This document shows, one piece after another, positions 11,232-21,849 of a stretch of DNA of 64,000 nucleotides. Source of the stretch: Calycina herbarum (taxonomy: Eukaryota; Ascomycota; Leotiomycetes; Helotiales; Pezizellaceae); the NCBI GenBank assembly GCA_001414485.1, contig LLEY01000013.1:434001-498000 (forward strand), given 5' to 3'. The notes beneath the pieces were generated by a model. The model searched no databases, was not told where the DNA came from, and saw only the letters and a list, made by a program, of their open reading frames with translations. Within the stretch, counting starts at the first letter, position 1. The number at the start of each line of letters is the position of its first letter. The translations under genes and the position numbers were made by a program.

Positions 11232-11733
11232 AGTTGATTATGTTGATGATGGATATGGATGCAAGAGGAAGGCTGTAATTCATATGCCACTGAAACCAAT
11301 TCCAAATCACATGACAGTAACCGCCCTGTCTAGCCTGTGCCGCATTAAATGCGGGTTGATGCCTTCGCGAACCCCTGTCAGGTGGCACAGTTAGCGCTGA
11401 GGCTTTTTATAGGATCAAAGTTAAGCGAGATGTTGGAAAATGGAAATTCAATTTTCATCGATAGTAGACTATTAAATTGTAATATGAAGGAGCTCCATTA
11501 GTGAGAAGACGCTTAATTACTTACCCTTTTGTTGAAACCAAAAAGCTGTTTGATATGTGGCTATAGGTGAATTTGACATCCTAAGTTGGCCCCCACGTTC
11601 TCAGCCGTCAAGGACCTGCAGCCTCAACTTGGCTGCAGGAATAGCTGTGAATTATAATTAGCCTAGCCGTCTCACGGGTTTCTCTTCTCTTCAAACATAT
11701 TTCATCGTCAGAAACCGATGGTTGTCCAGCCTC
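11232..11733. promoter_or_regulatory. Shared divergent promoter region with a 9-bp-stem hairpin
   Basis: This stretch separates two divergently transcribed genes. It contains a perfect inverted repeat, CCTGCAGCC (11615-11623) and GGCTGCAGG (11631-11639), with a 7-nt spacer. No gene was seen. Confidence 0.5.
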
Positions 11734-13173
11734 ATGACAGACCTTCTTCAATCATCTGCTGGTCAGTATGTGGTTGATTACGGCAGAGCCAACATAACCC
11801 TTCTTTCAGGATGGGTCTCAACTCCAAACGTCCGGAGTACAATGGATATCGTCTGGTCTTGTACTTTCACTATTGCTCTCTCCAGTTGGTCAATTTTGTG
11901 TCTCAATTTACCTGCGCAAAGCGACACTTTCTGGAGGCGTATGCGACGGAAATTCCAGTGGACCCTTCTCACTATCATGGGACCAGAGATTGTAATTCAG
12001 TTATCACTCGGAGAATGGCTAGTGGCTCGAAAATGGTACAAGGAGTTTCAAAAGAATGGCCACCTGGAGTGGACAATGACACACAGCTTCTACGCAAACA
12101 TGGGCGGGATCATTATCCGGACCCCTGATGAGGGCAACTTTCCAGTCAACGCTGGCCAACTACATTATCTGATCAAGGAAGGGCACATCGAATGCCCAAA
12201 GATCACGAAACGCTCAATCCAAGACAGGAACAAAGCCGACGCTTTGATTCGAATACTCACGCTCGGACAAACCCTCTGGTTTCTCTTCACCTGCGTCGGC
12301 CGTGGCATTCAAGGGCTCACTATCACCACTCTTGAACTCTCCACCTTAGCATTTATTTCCTCTGCAGTTGGAACTTTCATATTTTGGTACCACAAGCCCA
12401 TGGACGTCGAAACCTTTATCACAATCAACATGGAAACAACAATTGCCGAGATACACGCCAAAGAAGCATGGCATGGCCAATGGATACAAACTCCATTGGA
12501 GTTTGTCGGGCTCAAACGCGAATGGCCTTGGAATATATATTGGCGATATGGAATCACGATTCTCCACAAACTGCACCTCGGAAAGTTTGTGTTGCAACCC
12601 GAAAGACGCCCTATCGAGCGTGTACCCGACGACCATTGGCCTGAACCAACTCTCAAATCTCTCCCAATTCTCTTCTTCTTCCACATGGCATACGCCTGCA
12701 TCCTCATAGCAGGATGGAACCTTGACTTGCCAACCAACTTAGAGCTGTTACTTTGGCGAATCGCCAGCTGCATCCAACTTGGTACTATATTCTCAGGATG
12801 GGTCACAATGCCATTGCATATCAGTGACGCACCACCCATTCTGCGAAGGTTGATGAGATTTTTTGAAGAGCGAGAATGGCAGCGGACTCAAATGTGGAAA
12901 GAACGAGCTGCAGCGGACCCAGGGGGAAGATGGTATGAAAACTACAAGGTGGTAATTAGTGCAAAGAAGAAAATGCATCAAGTTCGAACACTTATTAGTG
13001 AAGATCCGGACTGGACTGTAAGCTTGCGCACGATTTTGGTTTATGAGATAGTTTGGATGATTTATTTGGTGGCCAGGATGTATATTATAGTTGAGGATGT
13101 GGTGTCTTTGAGAGCGATGCCTGTTTCCGCTTACCAGACAGTAGATTGGTCGAGTTATCTTCCACATTTGTGA
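11734..13173 (+). CDS. Fungal multi-pass membrane protein of unknown function
   Basis: One uninterrupted frame of 479 residues starts at the ATG at 11734; the codons just before it use a TTG. Hydrophobic segments include MDIVWSCTFTIALSSWSILCLNLP near the N-terminus, a mid-protein pair around ILTLGQTLWFLFTCVG and LSTLAFISSAVGTFIFWY, LPILFFFHMAYACILIAGW, and a C-terminal segment in LVYEIVWMIYLVARMYIIV. The DIVWSCxxT motif after a short lumenal N-terminus recurs in a large uncharacterised family of filamentous-ascomycete membrane proteins. No transporter or enzyme motif was seen. It is the divergent neighbour of the esterase. Function is unknown. Confidence 0.8.
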   Translation: MTDLLQSSAGQYVVDYGRANITLLSGWVSTPNVRSTMDIVWSCTFTIALSSWSILCLNLPAQSDTFWRRMRRKFQWTLLTIMGPEIVIQLSLGEWLVARKWYKEFQKNGHLEWTMTHSFYANMGGIIIRTPDEGNFPVNAGQLHYLIKEGHIECPKITKRSIQDRNKADALIRILTLGQTLWFLFTCVGRGIQGLTITTLELSTLAFISSAVGTFIFWYHKPMDVETFITINMETTIAEIHAKEAWHGQWIQTPLEFVGLKREWPWNIYWRYGITILHKLHLGKFVLQPERRPIERVPDDHWPEPTLKSLPILFFFHMAYACILIAGWNLDLPTNLELLLWRIASCIQLGTIFSGWVTMPLHISDAPPILRRLMRFFEEREWQRTQMWKERAAADPGGRWYENYKVVISAKKKMHQVRTLISEDPDWTVSLRTILVYEIVWMIYLVARMYIIVEDVVSLRAMPVSAYQTVDWSSYLPHL

Positions 13174-13805
13174 TAATTCCTCCAGACAAAATGTAAGATA
13201 GGAATAGATAAATAATTCTCGTGGAAGGGATTATCTGGTTGGGAACACGAAAAGTAGAAACAGTAGTCGATAAGGACTCCCAGATGCTTAGGATGAATGA
13301 GTGGAGCTATTAATCAAGTAGAGGGGATAGTAAACCTCACAATAACCTCTATTCTGTGGAAACGGCTATCTTAGTTCAAGGAAGATCAAGAATCAAAGGG
13401 CAGGGATTGAACTCGGCAGCCCACTCATTTGTACAATTAAATTCCCCAAATACATTCAGCATCATGGTATCGTACTTTTCATGATCACTCCCCAGGTATA
13501 TTGCAACAGTTAGGATGGAACAACCACGGGGAAAGCAGTAGGTAGAAATACCTTGTAGACCCGTGACACCCAAAATGAAGGGCCGCATGTTCCCCTCACA
13601 AGCATTTTCCGAATGACATTTTACACGCGGTAGAACAATCTCTAGAACACCTCTGCTCGTGCATCTTCACGCATGTTGAGAACGATTCACACAGCTTTCC
13701 AAACATCAATTCTTCTTCAACCTGCAAGTTATATGATTCCATCATAGTAAAGTATGTCTGAGAGAACAAGGGTGGGGTACTTTGGAGTGACCCCTGTCCG
13801 GGAAG
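13174..13805. other. Intergenic, no gene recognised
   Basis: No supported gene. A 70-codon minus-strand frame at 13376-13588 has no recognisable features. Confidence 0.45.
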
Positions 13806-13850
13806 CGAAACCCCGGCTTCCCCTCCTTCCCAAAAAGAGCCGGGGTTTCG
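13806..13850. promoter_or_regulatory. 13-bp perfect inverted repeat with CCGG cores upstream of the dehydrogenase
   Basis: CGAAACCCCGGCT (13806-13818) is repeated inverted as AGCCGGGGTTTCG (13838-13850) across a 19-bp spacer. A TATA-like CATATAAAAAAC follows about 28 bp downstream, and the ATG lies at 14002. Paired CGG/CCG triplets are what Zn2Cys6 regulators bind, so an operator-like role is plausible but inferred. Confidence 0.5.
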
Positions 13851-14001
13851 TTGCTCCTACTGGGTCGTTCTTTGATTCCATATAAAAAACTCACTCTGCA
13901 TCTGAAAAAGAAAGAAATCAGTACGCGCATACTTCAATTTTCAAATCAAACAACTTCCACCAACCTCGAAGGGAAAAACAATCTCGCTCGATAAACCCAC
14001 G

Positions 14002-15273
14002 ATGAGTCCTTCAACTCTCCAAGAACGCCCCAGCTACCGAATCGCCTCTATCCCGGCTGATGGAATTGGTCCTGAGGTCATCGAAGCTGGAATCACAGTA
14101 TTGAAGAAACTCGCAAGCACTTTGAAAACATTCGATCTCGAATTCACGAACTTTGATTGGAGTAGTGACACATACAGAACCACCGGAAAGTATATGCCGG
14201 ATGATGCTCTTACAACCCTCAAGAAATTTGATGCCATACTTTTCGGTGCTGTTGGTGCACCTGGTACGTACTCGGACTGTATTTTGTTTGTTAAAAACAT
14301 GGGCTGAGATTGTCATAGATGTACCTGACCATATTTCTCTCTGGCAACTCCGCTTAGCAATCTGCCAACCGCTGCAACAATACGCAAATGTCCGTCCAAC
14401 CAAAGTCTTTCGGGGTACGCAGTCTCCTCTGAGAAATTGTAAAGACGGCCAATTGGACTGGGTCATCGTGAGAGAGAACAGCGAGGGAGAATACGCTGGA
14501 CATGGTGGAAGATCCCACATTGGTCAACAATGGGAGACTGCAACTGAGGTCTCAATCTTCACGAGACATTCTGTCGAGAGGATTTTCCGATTTGCTTTTG
14601 AGGTTGCGAGAGGCAGACCAAAGAAGCACCTCACGATGGTGACCAAGAGTAATGCCCAACGAAACGGAATGGTTATGTGGGACGCGGTTGGTTATGAAGT
14701 GGCACGAGACTTTCCCGACGTCGAGTTTGATAAGATGTTGGTGGATGCCATGACAGCCAGAATGGTATTGAAACCAGAAACCCTTGACACGATTGTTGCT
14801 ACCAACTTGGTATGTTATTCGGACTTCGAATACGAGGATGGCTGGTACTGACCGATGGATAGCACGCCGACATTCTCTCTGACCTGGCGGCAGCGCTTGC
14901 TGGATCGATTGGTATTGCACCTACAAGCAATCTTGATCCTACTCGTGAAAATCCTTCTATGTTCGAGCCCATTCATGGTTCTGCATTCGACATTACAGGA
15001 AAAGGAATTGGTGAGAAAATGCGCCTCTTTAATCAAAACCATCTCGCTAATAAACTACTAGCAAACCCTGTTGCAACCTTCTGGACAGCTTGTGAAATGC
15101 TGACCTGGATTGGACAGAAGGAAGCAGCGGACCAGCTTCTTAACATCGTTGAGAATGTCTGTGAGAAAGGCATCATAACTCCGGATCTTGGGGGTACGTC
15201 TACCAGTTTTGAAGTGACGAATGCTGTTTGTGAAGAAATCGAGTTGCAGCTGGGCAAGGCCAAGACCGGATAA
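14002..15273 (+). CDS. Tartrate/D-malate dehydrogenase-like enzyme (isopropylmalate dehydrogenase superfamily)
   Basis: Four exons (14002-14263, 14319-14809, 14863-15010, 15062-15273) join in frame to 370 residues. The introns are 55, 53 and 51 bp. The N-terminus carries IPADGIGPEVIEAGI. FDAILFGAVGAPDVPDHISLWQLRL and the WVIVRENSEGEYAGHGG segment are diagnostic of the tartrate dehydrogenase/D-malate branch rather than of leucine-pathway IPMDH. NAQRNGMVMWDAV holds active-site residues, and the Mg2+-binding aspartates lie around VDAMTARMV and LHADILSDLAAALAGSIG. EPIHGSAFDITGKGIANPVAT is the NAD-binding signature. Characterised members oxidatively decarboxylate D-malate or oxidise tartrate with NAD. 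The preferred substrate cannot be decided here. A conspicuous palindrome sits in its promoter, and a regulator gene converges from downstream. Confidence 0.88.
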
Positions 15274-15699
15274 GCATAAATAGACGCTGTATTTAGCCCT
15301 TTTAATGTTAGAAAACAAATTCATTTGAGAGTACTTACCATCCTGTGCTGGCAACGATAGTATAATAGACTCTCTCTTTTATCGACATTCTTTGAAAAGG
15401 TCTCGAACAATTAAAGTCATTATGCGAATGGTTTAGGAAATCAAAGCTCGTTGCTTTCATTATTCCAAGTCTCCTAGTACAATGAAACGAAATATTAAGA
15501 GGACGTTTAGTACGATTGCTTTCGCGGGTGCAGGTGGAGGCAGAAAAATGGCGACGACCCATCCTGATATATTTGCTTTAACAGTAGTGAGACTTTGCCC
15601 TTTTCCATTGACCTGGTTGGTATGATACTTGGTTGACAACATAGGGTTTGATCTAACAAAGAAATTCTTCATCATAGCCGAACCAGATGACTAACCAGC
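15274..15699. other. Convergent intergenic region
   Basis: It lies between the 3' ends of the dehydrogenase gene and the minus-strand regulator gene. No gene was seen. Confidence 0.5.
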
Positions 15700-18223
15700 T
15701 CAAAACATCTGCTCACTGAACTGATAAGAAGCATCTAAAAGTTCAAAAATGTCACCAACACCATCGAATTGGTCACCAAACAGGTCTAATGGCCCCACCA
15801 ATTCCGGAAGAGACTCAAAATTAGTGGACCAATTCTGAGGAGCCTCGCCTGGTTGAAAAGATGACCTGTTTTCCGAACTGTTCATTTGAACATCCCGGTC
15901 AGCTTGCGGAGCTTCCCGGGGTTCTGTCATTTGAGATTGCGGGTGTTGTAAAGCTGAAGAGGGGTTTTGCTGCTCACCCTCAACCAGTTTTGTTCCTGGA
16001 TTTTTTCCGTTCGTGGCTTGACTCGACGAATGAGGGCCATGCGCTTCTCCAAGACCACTGCCAGTCGGGCCATCTGTAGATGATGATTCGAAAAGCTTGT
16101 TTCCGAGGGATTTCTGGAGATCATTCAACGCTGTAGCACACGCCCCCGGCCAAAAGTTCCCTCGCAAGGACAGATTCTCCAGTATTTTAACACATCTTTC
16201 GGCTTCTCTGCAGGGTGTCAATAAAAGTACAACAAAATACATGCAACAGTTTAACTTGCCTTTGAGCTGTTCCGATGGCATAGTGGTTTTTTGAGGCAGC
16301 ATAAAGCAATATCAATCCACTAAAATATGTAACGTTAAAAACATTTGCAGAGCAATTCGTTAAGAGATTTGGAGTTTGTTCCGCGAACAGCCATCCCCTG
16401 ACCTATTACTCCAGCGTTTCTAGGAAAATTATAAAAATTCTCCGAGAACGTTTGGGAGAACGAGAGAACACAGCTCTTCATTCCCCTAAATCATCTTGGA
16501 AAATATCTACAATTGTCCTAGACATTTAGCACATCCATACTATAGGAAGCCACAGGTGTACTGAAAAGAAAGCCCGTTTATCTTACCTCATCCAGATGCA
16601 CCAAGCAAGCCCTGGCCAGCATAATGGGCTTTTTATGCGCCCATTCTTCGACCCCGCCTCGCTTATTCCTGTAGATAGGTGCCGATACACAGCAGAAATT
16701 ATTTGTTTAGAAGCCCCTATACACTTCTGGATTGCTGCCGCATATAGAGAGCTCTCTTCTGCCGCTGCCGAAGTAATAACGGGTCTGTTCAATAGAATAA
16801 TTGATTCGTGTTGCTGCACGATTAGCCAAAGCTTGTGAGAGTCTTGGAGGCTTCCACCTTGGCAGTTGGTCTCACTGCCGGTCTCATCATCTATATACTG
16901 AGGCTCTAAGAGGTCTTGAGCCTCATTCCACCACTTTGAAATTTCCGCTTCGATTTGCGCGACATCGAGAGGATCCGTATGGCGGTGCTTCAAGGTTTTA
17001 TGTCGCAGCTCTAGAATGAGACCTTTAATATACGCATGCCGAGCGAGAAATGTTGGTAGTAATAGTAAGCGTGGGTTTACTGGTGAAAATTAGACAGAGG
17101 TGACAATGGGGCGCGCTTTCCTCTAAGGAAACCTGTTTTAATAACGAATGTGTGGAGGGGTTTGGGACAATTACATGTATTGTCCGGGGAGGTTTAGAAG
17201 AATTAGAAAATCGACTTCTCAATTCTTCCAAATGCCCCCGCACAATACTTATAAATTTTCTCAGAGTTTCTGAAGTAATAGAGGAGGTGGGTATGTAAAC
17301 CTCAGGATTCTTACCACGAGGTTTCTGACATGTGGTGACCAACTCGGCACCTTGGAGATGGTGTTCCTTGTTAGGGTAGCATACATCGACATCATCGTCC
17401 TTGATCTCGAGAGGCAGCCCAAGAGATTGAGATAGAGTACGGGAAAGACTGTAAATGGCCCAGAAGACCCTACTCCCCAAAATTTCGGGGTTAGTTTACC
17501 ATGACAATGTGTGAGAAAATTGAAAGTACTCTTCAAGAAGATTTAGGAGAATTAGAAACTCGATTTCCTAATTCTTCTAAATACATTCGAAAAATCGCAA
17601 ATAGCCAGGACTCTGACTCACCTCCGCCTCGTGTCCGAATCGTGGACGTTAAACTGCTTGTACTTCGAAGGACAGCGATGGAGTCCTAAATGAAAAACGA
17701 GTCGAGTTATGAGACCTCCAATTCTGGAAGCAGCATTAAGTCGCAACATGGAGATCAAAAAAACTTGGATAGCAACAGCGGCCTGGAGTCCGACCAAAGT
17801 AGATGGTCGTAAAATAACGGGCGTGAGGCAGGTTATGGCCTCATCGATCGTGTTGAAGACCAGAGTGGATGGGACGGGATTTTCGTCACCCAGCAGCATC
17901 TGTCTTCGATCTGCTATTGAGATCGATAATACTGAGCGAGCTATCATAGCCTCAACATCAGTCAGACTCTGTATGCCGGATACTGAAGTTTTCTCTAGAA
18001 TGTCTAGGACGGTGGCTCCCTCAAGAAATGGAAATGGCGGATGCCAATTGATGAAATAGGGTTCGCTCCAACGGACCAGATGATCGAACGGTATCTGGTT
18101 GGGGAGGACCTGTGCAGCAGCAGACACTTCGTTTGGGTGCCAGAGGGAGGCTTCTTCCAAGGCCTGCACCTGCAACTGGTCATCTTCGCCAGGCAAGAGA
18201 GTCGGGATTTTCTCTGGGTACAC
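15700..18223 (-). CDS. Fungal-specific transcription factor (Fungal_trans domain); N-terminus unresolved, introns carry hairpin elements
   Basis: Exons on the minus strand are 18223-17622, 17469-17315, 17022-16587, 16319-16260 and 16207-15700, joining in frame to about 586 residues. FINWHPPFPFL, ISMLRLNAASRIGGLITRLVFHLGLHR and RRVFWAIYSLSRTLSQSLGLP are hallmarks of the Fungal_trans (middle homology) domain. AWCIWMS-GLILLYAASKN and a Ser/Gln-rich acidic tail follow. Introns are 152, 292, 267 and 52 bp; the last uses GC..AG. The three long introns each contain a copy of a 40-nt hairpin element. Upstream of 18223 another related element (18253-18389) probably sits in a further intron. No Cys6 zinc cluster is readable up to about 18690 in any frame, so the DNA-binding part is missing, degenerate or further upstream. 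The gene may be non-functional. Confidence 0.75.
16451..16490 (-). repeat. 40-nt hairpin element, divergent copy in intron 16320-16586
   Basis: On the plus strand the arms are TTTGGGAGAACGAGAGAA and TTCATTCCCCTAAA. Element sequence with GACAATTG lies alongside at about 16510-16530. Relative to the copies at 17193 and 17542 it is in the opposite orientation. Confidence 0.6.
17161..17260 (+). repeat. Introner-like hairpin element in intron 17023-17314
   Basis: The element begins TTTGGGACAATTACATGTAT and has the 40-nt hairpin at 17193-17232 (TTTAGAAGAATTAGAAAA / TTCTCAATTCTTCCAAA). Outer complementary arms, ATTGTCCGGGG and CCCCCGCACAAT, enclose the hairpin. It sits wholly inside an intron of the transcription-factor gene. 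Confidence 0.75.
17501..17600 (+). repeat. Introner-like hairpin element in intron 17470-17621
   Basis: The 40-nt hairpin at 17542-17581 has arms TTTAGGAGAATTAGAAA and TTTCCTAATTCTTCTAAA around CTCGA. It is preceded by CATGACAATG, matching the leading part of the other copies. It fills most of a 152-bp intron. Confidence 0.75.
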
Positions 18224-18252
18224 CTGCTTTTTGTAAGTCGTGTGCAAAAACC

Positions 18253-18389
18253 CCCTGGAACAATTTCGTCCATTGTCCGGGAAGATTTAGAAGAACTGGC
18301 ATTCGTTCTCCGAGACCGTTTGACAGAATTTGGGATCCAGATTTAAATTCTTTCAACGCGCTCAGAGAATGAATGTAATTGTTCCAGGG
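18253..18389. repeat. 137-bp element with 13-bp terminal inverted repeats, related to the hairpin family
   Basis: CCCTGGAACAATT (18253-18265) is repeated inverted as AATTGTTCCAGGG (18377-18389). Inside are ATTGTCCGGGAAGATTTAGAAG (18271-18292) and an imperfect version of the hairpin arm, so it belongs with the intron-borne elements. It lies just upstream of the first supported exon of the regulator gene. Confidence 0.65.
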
Positions 18390-18689
18390 TGTCAAGGCAA
18401 AGGAGGAGTTGTAGGCCAGGTCAGAGGAGAGCGTGGGGTTCATACAAGGTTACGATTGTGAGAAAAAGCTGACTGAACTGCTCGAACGAAATATATTCCG
18501 CTTCCGCTCCCGACGAAGCTCGACGAGCCTTGAACTCGACTTGGCCTCATGTGGCCATGTTCTTGCGCGGTGTTTGCTTCATTTCCTCGAAGTGCCGATG
18601 TGTTGGAATGTCTACGGCGTTTCCTTCTGGACTGGGTGGAAGATGACTCCATCGCGCATTGTGTTGTGGAATTATTGGACATGATTTTG

Positions 18690-19384
18690 AAGCTTCGTCG
18701 GTCCGCGGTTGCACGGATCTATCACATGACCTATTTTAGTCTCCCCAACCCTGCAAGAAGTAAGAATTTCCTATCATTTATTGTTCATATTGGTCTTTCT
18801 TTAAAATAGGTACAGTCTTGTATCCCTTAGGATCAATGCTAAACAAGTGCTTAAGAAAGAGCCCTGGGCCGTCACGTCAGGCAAACCCAGGAAATCTTTC
18901 CGGGCTCATTTCCAGGTTGTGATCCGTAATAGGTGTATGGTCGCATGTCACATGTGATGAATCAACATAAAATGCGAGGAAAATGAGCCTATATGCATGT
19001 AAAAACTACCAAGTGTTGGTGAAGCAGTTAGTATTTTTAAGGTGTTAGACAAACCATCGAAAGGTCGTGGTTGGTTGATGGGGAAAATAATTGCATATGC
19101 TAACTCTGCTTATTCGTTCAAACTTGCGAGCTTGCGAGTTTGATGCTTGAGAGAGAGAATAATGGAGACATACCTACAAGTCACTTACAAAAAGTCCATC
19201 TGAAATAATTTAATGCGTGTCGGACTACGGCCGCCGGAAAATGCCAAATTTCAAGTATTAACTTGATATTGTATTGCTTTGAATGAACATCGAACCGGCC
19301 TGATTTCAGATTCTCATTTCTCACAAAAGGGTGGATACCATTTCCTAGGCTGCTCACAAAATACAAGTTTGCCAAAGTTCACAT
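18690..19384. other. Intergenic, no gene recognised
   Basis: No supported gene was seen between the regulator and the P450 relic. Confidence 0.45.
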
Positions 19385-20867
19385 TCATGAAACCCTCTTC
19401 AGTTGAACCTCCAGCGGTTGCTTCTCCCATGTCCAAAATATCTTTTGGTCAGTCCAGCTCGGCAATTTGTCCCCATCAGGTACACTGATATCAAAGTTCC
19501 AGAGTATTCTTGCTAGAATGATTCTTAATTCGACCCATGCCAAAGGCTGTCCCATACAGTTGTGAGGACCCATAGAAAATGGATGGAAAGTTGACCTATT
19601 GTCATTTTTATAAATTGAGTCGGAACTCTCATCGAGCCATCTTCCGGGCAAAAATGTATCTGGAGACAAAATTGGTTTTGGAGTAGAAAGTTGCCCAGCA
19701 TGGAACACCAACAGTCATCTTTCCGGGGATCATATAGCCACATATTGTGACACCCCCCTTGGGAACTTCGCGTCGTAGGTTATCCGGAAGTGGTGGATAC
19801 ATACGCAATGTTTCGTTGAGCACTGCTGTGAAGTACGGTATCGAAACTATTGCAGATGCTGTGATTTGGTCTTCGGAAGGAAATTTGGAACGTATGACGT
19901 TCACCAATTGCTGCGCAATGTTTGGATTCTTGAGAAGATGATAAATAGCTCCAGATAAAGCAGTGGTGATTGTTTCGCTTCCTGCTACAACGATTGCCAT
20001 GGAGTTCGCTTCGATTTCTCCCGGAGTAAGTCCAACTTCTGGGTGTGCCTTGTTGTACTCGATGATATGAGCCATGATATCTGGATGATCTGCTTCTCGT
20101 GCTAGGCGAGCTTTGACTTTATTGTGGGCGTGAGAGAGAGCTCTTTGCAAGTCCGCAAAAGCGGCTTTAGGCAAGATGCTCATCAAGAATGCATCTAACC
20201 ACGGATAATAGCGTACAGAAGTTCCCTTGAGGACTTGTTTGAAATGAAGCACAACCTTGACCCAAGGATGATAGGTCTGTTCTTGCAAACAGTCGAAAGA
20301 AGCCCCTCAGCCTAAATCTCCAATAACATCAAACACAGTGAAATTGATCCACTGAACCAAATCAATTCTACCAGGCTTTTCTTCACTCTTATTCGTAGCT
20401 TCCTTTAGTCGCTTGATTAAAACGTCCACATATTTATTGACGGTATGTTCGTGCTGTTGGGTGGCTTTCTCGGAGAATGCGGATTGAAAAGCTCGACGGA
20501 ACCGAGCATGATCGGCCACCGGCGCCGAGATAACATTATGTGCCTTCACATCTAGAGGACGAGAGCCCCAGATTTTTGGTCGAACAAAATCCTTCCTCAG
20601 ATAAATGTCTTTCCAAGCGCCGGAATCTATAAAAGATAACTCGTCGCGAGTAACTCGTACAATGTTGCCATATTCGCATGGAGACTCTTTATGCGGTAAG
20701 GGAGACTGCCACCAAGCATCTCGGTAATGAATGGTATTTTGGAGACTGCCCATAGTTTTGGGCCTGGGAATTTGGCAAGTGGATGGAAGTAGAGATTGTA
20801 AATTGCGCTCATAGTAATATAAGAAACGTACTATGAAGCTGTTAACCTTAAACACAGTTAAATTCAT
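19385..20867 (-). pseudogene. Cytochrome P450 pseudogene with several frameshifts and a stop
   Basis: All P450 landmarks are present in order on the minus strand. They are an N-terminal hydrophobic segment (FIVRFLYYYER), YNLYFHPLAKFPGPKL, I-helix VAGSETITTAL, the ExxR motif ETLRMYPPLPDNLRRE, DTFLPGRW, and heme-binding FSMGPHNCMGQPLAWVELR. The reading frame is broken near 20805 (before the YNLYFHP segment) and near 20672 (before YGNIVRV). A TGA interrupts it at about 20301-20306 (DVIGDLG-stop-GASFDC), and another break lies near 19660 before DTFLPGRW. No intron can repair these. The architecture resembles CYP65-type secondary-metabolism P450s (inference). The intact ancestor would have been about 495 residues, an ordinary length. 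Confidence 0.85.
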
Positions 20868-21849
20868 ACCTGGGATTTACTTACGCTCAGAATGAGGAGG
20901 ATGGAACATTGCGTAGCCAAAATTTGGAATTCTCTGAAATATTGTGGGGTTTGTTGATGGTGGGGATTTCAAGATTTCTCAAGACTCTCACTTTTTGTGC
21001 CAAAACAGAGAGACAAACAGTTTTGCCAGGGGAAGTGCGGCAGAGCTCTGCCTTAAAAGTGGAAGGTGATACCCATTTGTACTCGGTGACAACACTGGTA
21101 AAGACATCGTAAATTACCAACAATTGGGTATTGGATATACTACCTGGCAGCAGGGGATGGGTAGGAATGTGCCTTAACCAACAAGCGAGCTTACCCTGGG
21201 GGAGAATTGGCAGAATCGCATCAACTTTGATGGAAAAGGAATGCATCGGCCACAGGTGTGTATTGCATATTAGCACAATCCTTCTACTCTGTCCACGCAC
21301 TCTGTGCCACACAGTGGTATGATGATTCTTCCTAGACCTTTGACGGAAGGTTGTAAAGTTGTTTGTTGGTTGGAGGTTGGAATTTTGAAGCCCAATGTCC
21401 AGCTCGTCCAGGGGCGACTGTACGGACGGGTACCTGTCACATGATATCTCGTTACCCCAGCATGTCGTTCGTGTTTCCAAAAAAAAGAGAAAAGAGAAAA
21501 GAGAAAAGAGAAGTAAGAATTTTTGTTTACGTATTGTTCAGCGTTCAAAATAAGGACTCTTTTATTCCCCTCAGGGGTATGATAAGGATCACGTGATATA
21601 CACAGAAGAAGTCCTGCCTTAATCTCGGCCCCTCCTCCCGTCAACCCGGGAAAGAGAAAAAAAAGCAATACTTGATACCTCCTATTATTCTAAGCTTCAG
21701 TACAGTTATGTCCAGTTGCTAATACTCTCCTTTTGGCCAGCTCTCATTATCGCAATGCGGAGAGTGGCGTGGGCCGTGACAAACGCGATCCACTTCTCCC
21801 CTTCTGCTGTCAAATTACAGCATCTCCCACTCCACGAGCAATCAGCTCC
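20868..21849. other. Intergenic with an AAAAGAG tandem repeat
   Basis: No gene was recognised. A purine-rich tandem of AAAAGAG lies at about 21480-21512. Confidence 0.5.

Noticed and set aside
13376..13588. 70-codon minus-strand open frame
   Set aside because: No signal peptide, no recognisable domain and no spliced extension; it is within the length expected by chance.
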